In this document: piece by piece, positions 23,101-35,100 of the stretch
Numbering within the stretch: the stretch's first letter is position 1
Layout: the number at the start of each line of letters is the position of its first letter
Notes under the pieces: generated by a model
Database searches by the model: none
What the model was told of the DNA's origin: nothing
What the model saw: the letters and a program-made list of their open reading frames with translations, nothing else
Assembly: GCF_026151205.1 (NCBI RefSeq)
Contig: NC_087076.1
Location: forward strand, 20,269,919 to 20,329,918
Reading direction: 5' to 3'
DNA: 60,000 nt
Origin: Bolinopsis microptera
Lineage: Eukaryota > Ctenophora > Tentaculata > Lobata > Bolinopsidae
Position numbers and translations under genes: made by a program

Positions 23101-26100
23101 ATGATGGTTTGGGATAGGTAGTACCCATTTTTATACCAAAACATGGGCCACCTACCCCGGAACATAAATCGCATACGGGGGTAAAGATTTTAAAGTCTGG
23201 ATTTTAGCTGGATTTCAGTAATTTTGGGATGGGCGTGGCCCCTGGGAGTGGCCTGAGTGGGTTGAGAGCTTGAGAGGTCGAAACTTTGTTTTTATGATGG
23301 TTTGGGATAGGTAGTACCCATTTTATATAAAACATGGGCCACCTACCCCGGAACATAAATCGCATACGGGGGTAAAGATTCTCAGTCTGAATTTGTATGG
23401 GATTTGAGCTGGATTTGAGCTATTTTGGGATGGGCGTGGCTCCTGGGAGTGGCCTAAGTGGTTTGAGAGGTCGAAACTTGGTTTTTATGATGGTTTGGGA
23501 TAGGCAGTACCCATTTTTATACTAGATCATGGGCCACCTACCCCGGAACATAAATCGCATACGGGGGTAAAGATTCTCAGTCTGAATTTGTATGGGATTT
23601 CAGCTGGATTTCATCTATTTTGGGATGGGCGTGGCTCCTGGGAGTGGCCTGAGTGGTTTGAGAGGTCGAAACTTGGTTTTTATGATGGTTTGGGATAGGT
23701 AGTACCCATTTTTATACCAAAACATGGGCCACCTACCCCGGAACATAAATCGCATACGGGGGTAAAGATTTTAAAGTCTGGATTTTAGCTGGATTTCAGT
23801 AATTTTGGGATGGGCGTGGCCCCTGGGAGTGGCCTGAGTGGGTTGAGAGCTTGAGAGGTCGAAACTTTGTTTTTATGATGGTTTGGGATAGGTAGTACCC
23901 ATTTTATATAAAACATGGGCCACCTACCCCGGAACATAAATCGCATACGGGGGTAAAGATTTTAAAGTCTGGATTTTAGCTGGATTTCAGTAATTTTGGG
24001 ATGGGTGCGGCCCTTGGGAGTGGCCTGAGTGGGTTGAGAGGTCGAAACTTGGTTTTTATGATGGTTTGGGATAGGCAGTACCCATTTTTATACTAGATCA
24101 TGGGCCACCTACCCCGGAACATAAATCGCATACGGGGGTAAAGATTCTCAGTCTGAATTTGTATGGGATTTCAGCTGGATTTCATCTATTTTGGGATGGG
24201 CGTGGCTCCTGGGAGTGGCCTGAGTGGTTTGAGAGGTTGAAACTTGGTTTTTATGATGGTTTGGGATAGGTAGTACCCATTTTTATACCAAAACATGGGC
24301 CACCTACCCCGGAACATAAATCGCATACGGGGGTAAAGATTTTAAAGTCTGGATTTTAGCTGGATTTCAGTAATTTTGGGATGGGTGCGGCCCTTGGGAG
24401 TGGCCTGAGTGGTGTAAAGATTTTAAAGTCTGGATTTTAGCTGGATTTCAGTAATTTTGGGATGGGCGTGGCCCCTGGGAGTGGCCTGAGTGGGTTGAGA
24501 GGTCGAAATTTGATTTTTATGATGGTTTGGGATAAGCAGTACCCATTTTTATACTAAAACATGGGCCACCTACCCCGGAACATAAATCGCATACGGGGGT
24601 AAAGATTTTAAAGTCTTGATTTTAGCTGGATTTCAGTAATTTTGGGATGGGCGTGGCTCCTGGGAGTGGCCTGAGTGGTTTGAGAGGTCGAAACTTGGTT
24701 TTTTTAATGGTTTGGGATAGGTAGTACCCATTTTTATACTAAAACATGGGCCACCTACCCCGGAACATAAATCGCATACGGGGGTAAAGATTCTCAGTCT
24801 GAATTTGTATGGGATTTGAGCTGGATTTGAGCTATTTTGGGATGGGCGTGGCTCCTGGGAGTGGCCTGAGTGGTTTGAGAGGTCGAAACTTGGTTTTTTT
24901 TATGGTTTGGGATAGGTAGTACCCATTTTTATACTAAAACATGGGCCACCTACCCCGGAACATAAATCGCATACGGGGGTAAAGATTCTCAGTCTGAATT
25001 TGTATGGGATTTGAGCTGGATTTGAGCTATTTTGGGATGGGCGTGGCTCCTGGGAGTGGCCTGAGTGGTTTGAGAGGTCGAAACTTGGTTTTTTTTATGG
25101 TTTGGGATAGGTAGTACCCATTTTATATAAAACATGGGCCACCTACCCCGGAACATAAATCGCATACGGGGGTAAAGATTCTCAGTCTGAATTTGTATGG
25201 GATTTGAGCTGGATTTGAGCTATTTTGGGATGGGCGTGGCTCCTGGGAGTGGCCTAAGTGGTTTGAGAGGTCGAAACTTGGTTTTTATGATGGTTTGGGA
25301 TAGACAGTACCCATTTTTATACTAGATCATGGGCCACCTACCCCGGAACATAAATCGCATACGGGGGTAAAGATTCTCAGTCTGAATTTGTATGGGATTT
25401 CAGCTGGATTTCATCTATTTTGGGATGGGCGTGGCTCCTGGGAGTGGCCTGAGTGGTTTGAGAGGTCGAAACTTGGTTTTTATGATGGTTTGGGATAGGT
25501 AGTACCCATTTTTATACTAGATCATGGGCCACCTACCCCGGAACATAAATCGCATACGGGGGTAAAGATTCTCAGTCTGAATTTGTATGGGATTTCAGCT
25601 GGATTTCATCTATTTTGGGATGGGCGTGGCTCCTGGGAGTGGCCTGAGTGGTTTGAGAGGTCGAAACTTGGTTTTTATGATGGTTTGGGATAGGTAGTAC
25701 CCATTTTTATACCAAAACATGGGCCACCTACCCCGGAACATAAATCGCATACGGGGGTAAAGATTTTAAAGTCTGGATTTTAGCTGGATTTCAGTAATTT
25801 TGGGATGGGTGCGGCCCTTGGGAGTGGCCTGAGTGGGTTGAGAGGTCGAAACTTGGTTTTTATGATGGTTTGGGATAGGCAGTACCCATTTTTATACTAG
25901 ATCATGGGCCACCTACCCCGGAACATAAATCGCATACGGGGGTAAAGATTCTCAGTCTGAATTTGTATGGGATTTCAGCTGGATTTCATCTATTTTGGGA
26001 TGGGCGTGGCTCCTGGGAGTGGCCTGAGTGGTTTGAGAGGTCGAAACTTGGTTTTTATGATGGTTTGGGATAGGTAGTACCCATTTTTATACCAAAACAT

Positions 26101-29100
26101 GGGCCACCTACCCCGGAACATAAATCGCATACGGGGGTAAAGATTTTAAAGTCTGGATTTTAGCTGGATTTCAGTAATTTTGGGATGGGTGCGGCCCTTG
26201 GGAGTGGCCTGAGTGGTGTAAAGATTTTAAAGTCTGGATTTTAGCTGGATTTCAGTAATTTTGGGATGGGCGTGGCCCCTGGGAGTGGCCTGAGTGGGTT
26301 GAGAGGTCGAAACTTGGTTTTTATGATGGTTTGGGATAGGCAGTACCCATTTTTATACTAAAACATGGGCCACCTACCCCGGAACATAAATCGCATACGG
26401 GGGTAAAGATTTTAAAGTCTGGATTTTAGCTGGATTTCAGTAATTTTGGGATGGGCGTGGCTCCTGGGAGTGGCCTGAGTGATTTGAGAGGTCGAAACTT
26501 GGTTTTTTTTATGGTTTGGGATAGGTAGTACCCATTTTTATACTAAAACATGGGCCACCTACCCCGGAACATAAATCGCATACGGGGGTAAAGATTTTAA
26601 AGTCTGGATTTTAGCTGGATTTCAGTAATTTTGGGATGGGCGTGGCCCCTGGGAGTGGCCTGAGTGGGTTGAGAGGTCGAAACTTGGTTTTTATGATGGT
26701 TTGGGATAGGCAGTACCCATTTTTATACTAGAACATGGGCCACCTACTCCGGAACATAAATCGCATACGGGGGTAAAGATTTTAAAGTCTGGATTTTAGC
26801 TGGATTTCAGCTATTTTGTGATGGGTGTGGCCCCTGGGAGTGGCGTGAGTGGTTTGAGAGGTCGAAACTTGGTTTTTATGATGGTTTGGGATAGGTAGTA
26901 CCCATTTTTATACCAAAACATGGGCCACCTACCCCGGAACATAAATCGCATACGGGGGTAAAGATTTTAAAGTCTGGATTTTAGCTGGATTTCAGTAATT
27001 TTGGGATGGGCGTGGCCCCTGGGAGTGGCCTGAGTGGGTTGAGAGCTTGAGAGGTCGAAACTTTGTTTTTATGATGGTTTGGGATAGGTAGTACCCATTT
27101 TATATAAAACATGGGCCACCTACCCCGGAACATAAATCGCATACGGGGGTAAAGATTCTCAGTCTGAATTTGTATGGGATTTGAGCTGGATTTGAGCTAT
27201 TTTGGGATGGGCGTGGCTCCTGGGAGTGGCCTAAGTGGTTTGAGAGGTCGAAACTTGGTTTTTATGATGGTTTGGGATAGGCAGTACCCATTTTTATACT
27301 AGATCATGGGCCACCTACCCCGGAACATAAATCGCATACGGGGGTAAAGATTCTCAGTCTGAATTTGTATGGGATTTCAGCTGGATTTCATCTATTTTGG
27401 GATGGGCGTGGCTCCTGGGAGTGGCCTGAGTGGTTTGAGAGGTCGAAACTTGGTTTTTATGATGGTTTGGGATAGGTAGTACCCATTTTTATACCAAAAC
27501 ATGGGCCACCTACCCCGGAACATAAATCGCATACGGGGGTAAAGATTTTAAAGTCTGGATTTTAGCTGGATTTCAGTAATTTTGGGATGGGTGCGGCCCT
27601 TGGGAGTGGCCTGAGTGGTGTAAAGATTTTAAAGTCTGGATTTTAGCTGGATTTCAGTAATTTTGGGATGGGCGTGGCCCCTGGGAGTGGCCTGAGTGGG
27701 TTGAGAGGTCGAAACTTGGTTTTTATGATGGTTTGGGATAGGCAGTACCCATTTTTATACTAAAACATGGGCCACCTACCCCGGAACATAAATCGCATAC
27801 GGGGGTAAAGATTTTAAAGTCTGGATTTTAGCTGGATTTCAGTAATTTTGGGATGGGCGTGGCTCCTGGGAGTGGCCTGAGTGGTTTGAGAGGTCGAAAC
27901 TTGGTTTTTTTTATGGTTTGGGATAGGTAGTACCCATTTTTATACTAAAACATGGGCCACCTACCCCGGAACATAAATCGCATACGGGGGTAAAGATTTT
28001 AAAGTCTGGATTTTAGCTGGATTTCAGTAATTTTGGGATGGGCGTGGCCCCTGGGAGTGGCCTGAGTGGGTTGAGAGGTCGAAACTTGGTTTTTATGATG
28101 GTTTGGGATAGGCAGTACCCATTTTTATACTAGAACATGGGCCACCTACTCCGGAACATAAATCGCATACGGGGGTAAAGATTTTAAAGTCTGGATTTTA
28201 GCTGGATTTCAGCTATTTTGTGATGGGTGTGGCCCCTGGGAGTGGCGTGAGTGGTTTGAGAGGTCGAAACTTGGTTTTTATGATGGTTTGGGATAGGTAG
28301 TACCCATTTTTATACCAAAACATGGGCCACCTACCCCGGAACATAAATCGCATACGGGGGTAAAGATTTTAAAGTCTGGATTTTAGCTGGATTTCAGTAA
28401 TTTTGGGATGGGCGTGGCCCCTGGGAGTGGCCTGAGTGGGTTGAGAGCTTGAGAGGTCGAAACTTTGTTTTTATGATGGTTTGGGATAGGTAGTACCCAT
28501 TTTATATAAAACATGGGCCACCTACCCCGGAACATAAATCGCATACGGGGGTAAAGATTCTCAGTCTGAATTTGTATGGGATTTGAGCTGGATTTGAGCT
28601 ATTTTGGGATGGGCGTGGCTCCTGGGAGTGGCCTAAGTGGTTTGAGAGGTCGAAACTTGGTTTTTATGATGGTTTGGGATAGGCAGTACCCATTTTTATA
28701 CTAGATCATGGGCCACCTACCCCGGAACATAAATCGCATACGGGGGTAAAGATTCTCAGTCTGAATTTGTATGGGATTTCAGCTGGATTTCATCTATTTT
28801 GGGATGGGCGTGGCTCCTGGGAGTGGCCTGAGTGGTTTGAGAGGTCGAAACTTGGTTTTTATGATGGTTTGGGATAGGTAGTACCCATTTTTATACCAAA
28901 ACATGGGCCACCTACCCCGGAACATAAATCGCATACGGGGGTAAAGATTTTAAAGTCTGGATTTTAGCTGGATTTCAGTAATTTTGGGATGGGTGCGGCC
29001 CTTGGGAGTGGCCTGAGTGGTGTAAAGATTTTAAAGTCTGGATTTTAGCTGGATTTCAGTAATTTTGGGATGGGCGTGGCCCCTGGGAGTGGCCTGAGTG

Positions 29101-32100
29101 GGTTGAGAGGTCGAAACTTGGTTTTTATGATGGTTTGGGATAGGCAGTACCCATTTTTATACTAAAACATGGGCCACCTACCCCGGAACATAAATCGCAT
29201 ACGGGGGTAAAGATTTTAAAGTCTGGATTTTAGCTGGATTTCAGTAATTTTGGGATGGGCGTGGCTCCTGGGAGTGGCCTGAGTGGTTTGAGAGGTCGAA
29301 ACTTGGTTTTTTTTTATGGTTTGGGATAGGTAGTACCCATTTTTATACTAAAACATGGGCCACCTACCCCGGAACATAAATCGCATACGGGGGTAAAGAT
29401 TTTAAAGTCTGGATTTTAGCTGGATTTCAGTAATTTTGGGATGGGCGTGGCCCCTGGGAGTGGCCTGAGTGGGTTGAGAGGTCGAAACTTGGTTTTTATG
29501 ATGGTTTGGGATAGGCAGTACCCATTTTTATACTAGAACATGGGCCACCTACTCCGGAACATAAATCGCATACGGGGGTAAAGATTTTAAAGTCTGGATT
29601 TTAGCTGGATTTCAGCTATTTTGGGATGGGCGTGGCTCCTGGGAGTGGCCTGAGTGGGTTGAGAGAACAAAACTTGGTTTTTATGATGGTTTGGGATAGG
29701 TACTAGCTATTCAACCACTAAAACATCTGTCACCTACCCCGGAACACAAATCACATACAGGGCCGAGTAAAGATTTTTGACTTGAATTATAGCTTTTCTG
29801 GGGTCGGTGCGGCCCTTGGATGTGGTTCCAAGTTGGGTTCAAGGTGTTATTTAGTTATTCATATCATAGTGTCTATAAATATACGAGCAGTTTATTTTGA
29901 CTTTTGAAGGGTTACCGTCATAAATTCTACAAATATAATTATTTTAACGTACGTGCGGCGCGCAAATCGCATACAAAATCGCATACACATTTCAGGGAAA
30001 CGTCTTCTGCTTAGAAAATTTTGGAATACGCATACTTCAAAATTTGATGTTTTAAGCGCAAGCGCGCCCTTTCCAATATATTTATTAGATTTGCGCGCAG
30101 CAATATGACTGAAAAGTAAAAAGAAATTACGTTGCTTTCTTTTTTGATTGGACCTCATCTTACAATTTTCACCCTTTATTCTTGTGTTAATAGGATATGA
30201 AAAATTTAAAACTGAGCTGTAGCAGTATTGTAGTAGATGGACCGTATGGGTAACGCCAGCGGCGGAGAGACGACAACATCGCCCTCCGTAATGTTTACCT
30301 CAGCTGCAGGACGATCCCTGTTTGCTACACTCCTCATCAGCTTCGCCACCTTTAACATACGTGGCCTCGGTTCTTGTGATGATCCAGACGACATCCACAG
30401 CAAACGGGAGCAACTGGGTACCGATTGTCTACGGTACGGCATAGATATCTGCGCTATTCAGGAGACTAAGGTTGTAAAACCGGATTCTTGCAGTCTTAGC
30501 AACGGATACAAACTATTATTGTTTGAGCAGAAAAATGGCCGGCACTATGGACTCGGTTTTGTTATCAGTCCCCGATTTATTGACTATGTGGTATGCTGGA
30601 ACAGTATCAGTGATCGAGTAAGCTTTTTGGACCTAGAACTCCCTACAAAATCTGGAAAATTTATCAAATGTAGGGTGGTCAATGTATATGGGCCACACAA
30701 GAAACTTGCAGAAAATGATCAACAACTGTTGATTAATTTTTACGGCCAAGTTAGGGACGCTCTAAACGTCCCTGCTAATGTTGAGATATTTGTTTTGGGA
30801 GATTTAAATTCAAAGTTGGGAAAAATGACTGCTTCAGATAAGGACTTTGGTTTTGGTCGTTTCATGGGTAAACATGGTATGGGTTTGCGCAACGATATGG
30901 GAGAAAACTTGTTAGACTTGTTATCAGAATTTGACCTCTTTGCCTCCAACACTGGTTTTTATCATCCTGCCCGACATACGACCACCTACACTGGCTGGAG
31001 GAAGGACTGGAGTGCCGGGCGAAATAGTAAAAAGACGATCCCGGTCTATTCTCAGATCGATTTCATCCTGTGTCGAAGTAGGTCAAAGCCAATGCTACAA
31101 GATTCTAGATCTTATGCAGGCACCTTGACATACTCTGATCACAGATTTGTTGTCACTAGAGTAGATTTTAAGGACATCTGTCTTTGCTATAAACGCCACT
31201 CCAAGTCATCCTTAAAGTTCAACACCTCTGAACTCACCTCGAACCCCACCATTCAGGTGAAATATCGTCAATCCTTAGATGATAACTTAAGTAACACTGT
31301 TTCTGCTCTGGATCCAAATTAAGACTTGAATGGCTTACTTGAGTCCATAAAGGATGCTGCAAAATCGTCAATTGGTGTCATCAGACACAGGAAACGTAAT
31401 CGCAGCGACGATGATGAGGTGAAAAACTTATCTAGCCAGCGTTACTTGTTGAGACAGCAGCTTAATGATAACCAGTCTTTAGACAGAACCTCACTTAGAT
31501 CATCTATTAACTGCCTCACCAATCAGATCAAGCAGAGACTTTCTAACATACGATCAGCTGCTGCTGATGCTATCTGTAATACCATCAGTTCAACAACAGA
31601 TAGTAAGAAAATGTTTGAAGCTGTTCGAACCCTGAACTTACCTAAAAGTAAAGCCCCTTCTAGTATTGGTGTTCATGACGAGCAAGGGTGCAATATCGCA
31701 ACAGACACTGGTAAAGCTGCCGTAGTTGCTAAGTACCTTGAGCAACAACTTACTCGTGATGAAGCACCTTTAGAACCTTTTGTAGGACCTCCTCGCCCAC
31801 TAGTTAAGCCATTCACTAGTGAAGAAATCGGATCAGCTGCTAGAAGTCTCAAAAATGGTCGAGCTAACGGCCCAGATGGGATTCCTAATGAGCTTCTCAA
31901 GTATTCTACTGGATCAGTACACAGACGTTTTGCAGACATTATCAATAGAAGCTTCGAGACCAATTCCTACCTTGACCCCATTGGACAGGCAAACATTACC
32001 CCCTTACAGAAGCCAAATAAGCCCATTGGTCCAGTGAAGAATCTACGACCCCTCACTCTCTCAAATGCTGTTAGAAAGATTCTTTCAATGGCAACCTTGA

Positions 32101-35100
32101 AGAGAATTGAGAATAAAGTCAATGCCTTCACTGGTCCATGGCAATGTGCTTACAAGCAGGGTAGATCATGTGCTGACATTGTATGGTGCCAGCGTGTGAT
32201 GTTATCAGTTGTTCAGAGGAAGAGGTGGGAATACCATCGCATGGGGATCGACATGTCTAGTGCCTTTGACACTATACGACGATCTACCATCCTCGATCTT
32301 CTTGTTGAGTGTGGCTGTGATGATGACGAAGTCCGTTTGGTAAGACTTTTGCTTTCCAACACCAAGCTCAAAGTCAACATCAACGGTACACTGTCTGCTG
32401 AATTCCAGAGTTTTCTCGGTGCATTCCAAGGTGACTGTCTGTCTGGATGCTTGTTCACACTTGTCTTAGCGGGTGCCTTGCGTGACCTCCGTAACAGGCT
32501 TGAAACTGCAACGAATAGGCCTAACCCACCTATCACCGATATTGGTCTTCCACTTGACAGTGAGTATGCTGATGATATCGACTTCAATGATGAAGATGAA
32601 GACAATCTGAGGGAGCTGTTGCCTATTGCAACAGAAGTCCTTAAAGATTGGAATCTCTTCGTTAACGAAGACAAAACTGATTTCACTCATGTGTACTTAG
32701 CTGAAAAGGGAGCTAAAGACGATCAGGGTAAGCCAATTGCAGGGAACGAGCTCTGGAGAAAGAGTATCACGCTTGGCTCCATGCTTTGTAGTAAGGAGGA
32801 CATCTCTAGAAGGATATGTCTGGGATATGCCGCGTTTAACAAATACAAGAAAGCTTGGAACCATAAGATCCCTCTGAGCAAGAGGCTTCTGTTGTATGAG
32901 GCTCTGGTAGTATCCGTTTTAATGTACAATTCATCTTGCTGGGCTGCCCCTAAATCAGTATTGGAAAAACTAGATATTGCTCACAGACGTCATCTGCGAT
33001 CAATTTTGAACTACAAATACCCTCACATCATCTCCAACAAGAACTTGTATAAACGCTGCAATAGCGAACCATTGTCAGCTAAAGTGGCTCGTAGTCGGTG
33101 GAGGATGCTCGGACATGTACTGCGTGGGCCTACAGATGGCCCTGCCTATTCGTCGCTTGTTTTTGCTGTCAACACCCTACAGCTTCAAGGGCGGCGTGGA
33201 AGACCGCAGTCAAACCTTTTCTCACTGATTCTACACGACCTTAGTGTCCGAAAATTATCGTTAAATAATTTATGTGATTTGAACTATTTAACGTTAATTG
33301 CTCAGTATAGAGTTAAATGGAGAAGTATGCAAATTGCATGACTTTTGTTTGAGAAAGATTAGGGGACAGAAATGTTTACTATCTGTTTCTTAGAGCTTTT
33401 GTTTATATGTAGCAGTATTATAATTTTCTACTACATTACATTTCCACATACATCCCTACAATACGTAATTTATGCTTTTGAAACAGATACAAATCTTCAC
33501 CCAAAGGTCTCGTATTCCAATCGGCTAATGTAAGATAGCTACGTTTAAAAGTGTTAAACATACCCCTCTCCTCAGGATTCTAAGGATGAAGTACCCGCCA
33601 CACCAGCTCTAAAAGTCAGTAAACTCACGACATACCGTTCTAAACGGAACTCGATTTGGAACGTAGCAGGCTCCGCAACTACAACAGTCCCCAATGTGTT
33701 GAAACACGAGAACTCACTCATAAACACCCAGAAATCTGAAGATATCGTCCAACCCTTACCGGCCTCTGTTCCCGACGATCCTATTTGTATGGAGAAATCT
33801 TCTCTCCCTTCCCAAGCTGACATAACCCAGTTAACCCAGTTTCTGACGGATCTTGGGAAGAACGATTCAATGAAAGAAACGTTGAGCAACATAATGCTCA
33901 GTCCCACTAAACTGAGAACTGATTCAGCAAGTTTAAGTCAAGGATCAGATGTGAACTCTTTGGTGACAGAAAGTTTTACAAAGATGGCTGAATATGTGTG
34001 CCCAGAAGTGAGAACAATTCAGATTAAGAATTCTTTCAAAAAGAGATCAAATTCTTCCCTTAGCTGCCCAGAAAAATCAAGGACTGATTCAGATGAAACT
34101 GAGGAATCAGAAGAAGAAAATGAAGAAATTGAGAATAAAAATGGGCAATCTTGTGGCTCTAAAACAGAAAGCTCGCCTGCCCCTATAAATCGCAGCAAAA
34201 GTGATCCCGGACCCAAATCAGAGGAGGAAATCATTCACAGATGCGAAACGGTGCCCAACATTTTAACAGACAGATCACCCAACCCTTCAGACATATCAGC
34301 AGTTGGGGAGAGCTTACACATCAGGACACCAGCAAGGGACACGTCAGAGATTGTATCTTTAAGAGATGCTGAGTCCATTTTACCAGATCATTGCTCAGTT
34401 CAAGAGGACTCCAATTTGGACTTGTTCGGGGAAGGGAATGGTAGGTTTTGCGAACAATTTCCATGCATTTTTGATTATTTAATTTTTGAAGTGATTGAAT
34501 GTGTTGATTAAGTGCCGCTTTATTTATCATGAGCGGTCTATACTTGGTTTGTGTTTCACGAGGAAAACTCGCAGGTATGGAGCGGAGAGAGTTTGATAGG
34601 TCTCCTGATAGGTCCCTTCTTAACGTGTCTCCGATCACTGACTCCGGACTGAATGAGGTTGATGTGGTCAAAGAGGAGAGGAAGGTTAAAAAATCTGTCT
34701 CAGTTCAGATACCAGAGGAAAACAGGATTTCACCCATATACCGGTGAGAAACTAAGGCTTTGTTAAGGGTTTATTTGAAAAGTCTGCAACATGACCAGTT
34801 TTATTGGAAGATCACTTTTTCTGTCTAACCGTTCACCTCCATCAGGCCCAAGCACTGTTCCTCCACTACCCGGGATTGTAATGTCCTGACAGTTCCTGCT
34901 CCCCAGTCGCACAAGAACGTGAGCTGCAACTACTTTGCTGCTTCATACCAATCTTTGCAACTTGTTCAAAAGCATTCACAATTTTATCTTGACATAAGTT
35001 ATAACCGATCATTCTCTAATTGAGCAAATTAGAAAATTACCAAATTTTGATATCACTTTCCCTGCAGATACAGGTAGATAAAGAAACTAGAAACATAGCA

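Larger units (their letters stand above)
18539..30004. mobile_element. Giant foldback-like inverted tandem-repeat element
   Basis: The left end (GACGTTTCCTTGATTTGTG, then TATGCGATTT twice, 18539-18578) is matched in inverse by the right end (29964-30004). Between them lie two arrays of the same monomer in opposite orientation (18578-21625 and 22300-29760) around a ~0.7 kb centre. The centre itself has inverted pieces, for example CTCATTCGAGGA near 21656 against TCCTCGAATGAG near 22182. This architecture matches foldback transposons (FB/Galileo-like), whose long inverted arms consist of tandem subrepeats. No transposase is present. A clear target duplication was not found, so the outer limits are approximate. 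Confidence 0.65.
30230..33407 (+). mobile_element. RTE-type LINE with 12 bp target duplication
   Basis: A direct repeat TGTAGCAGTATT (30218-30229 and 33408-33419) flanks a 3.18 kb unit with an APE endonuclease followed by reverse transcriptase in one frame, a 5' leader of only ~7 nt and a 66 nt 3' UTR. A single long ORF, a missing RNase H and a very short tail are typical of the RTE clade. The ORF is interrupted by just one in-frame TAA (31320-31322). The perfect duplication and nearly intact coding sequence imply a young insertion in SLX4 intron 3. Confidence 0.85.

Noticed and set aside
18578-29760. CRISPR-like appearance of regular repeats
   Set aside because: The spacing sequence is itself repeated, the genome is eukaryotic, and there are no unique spacers or cas genes.
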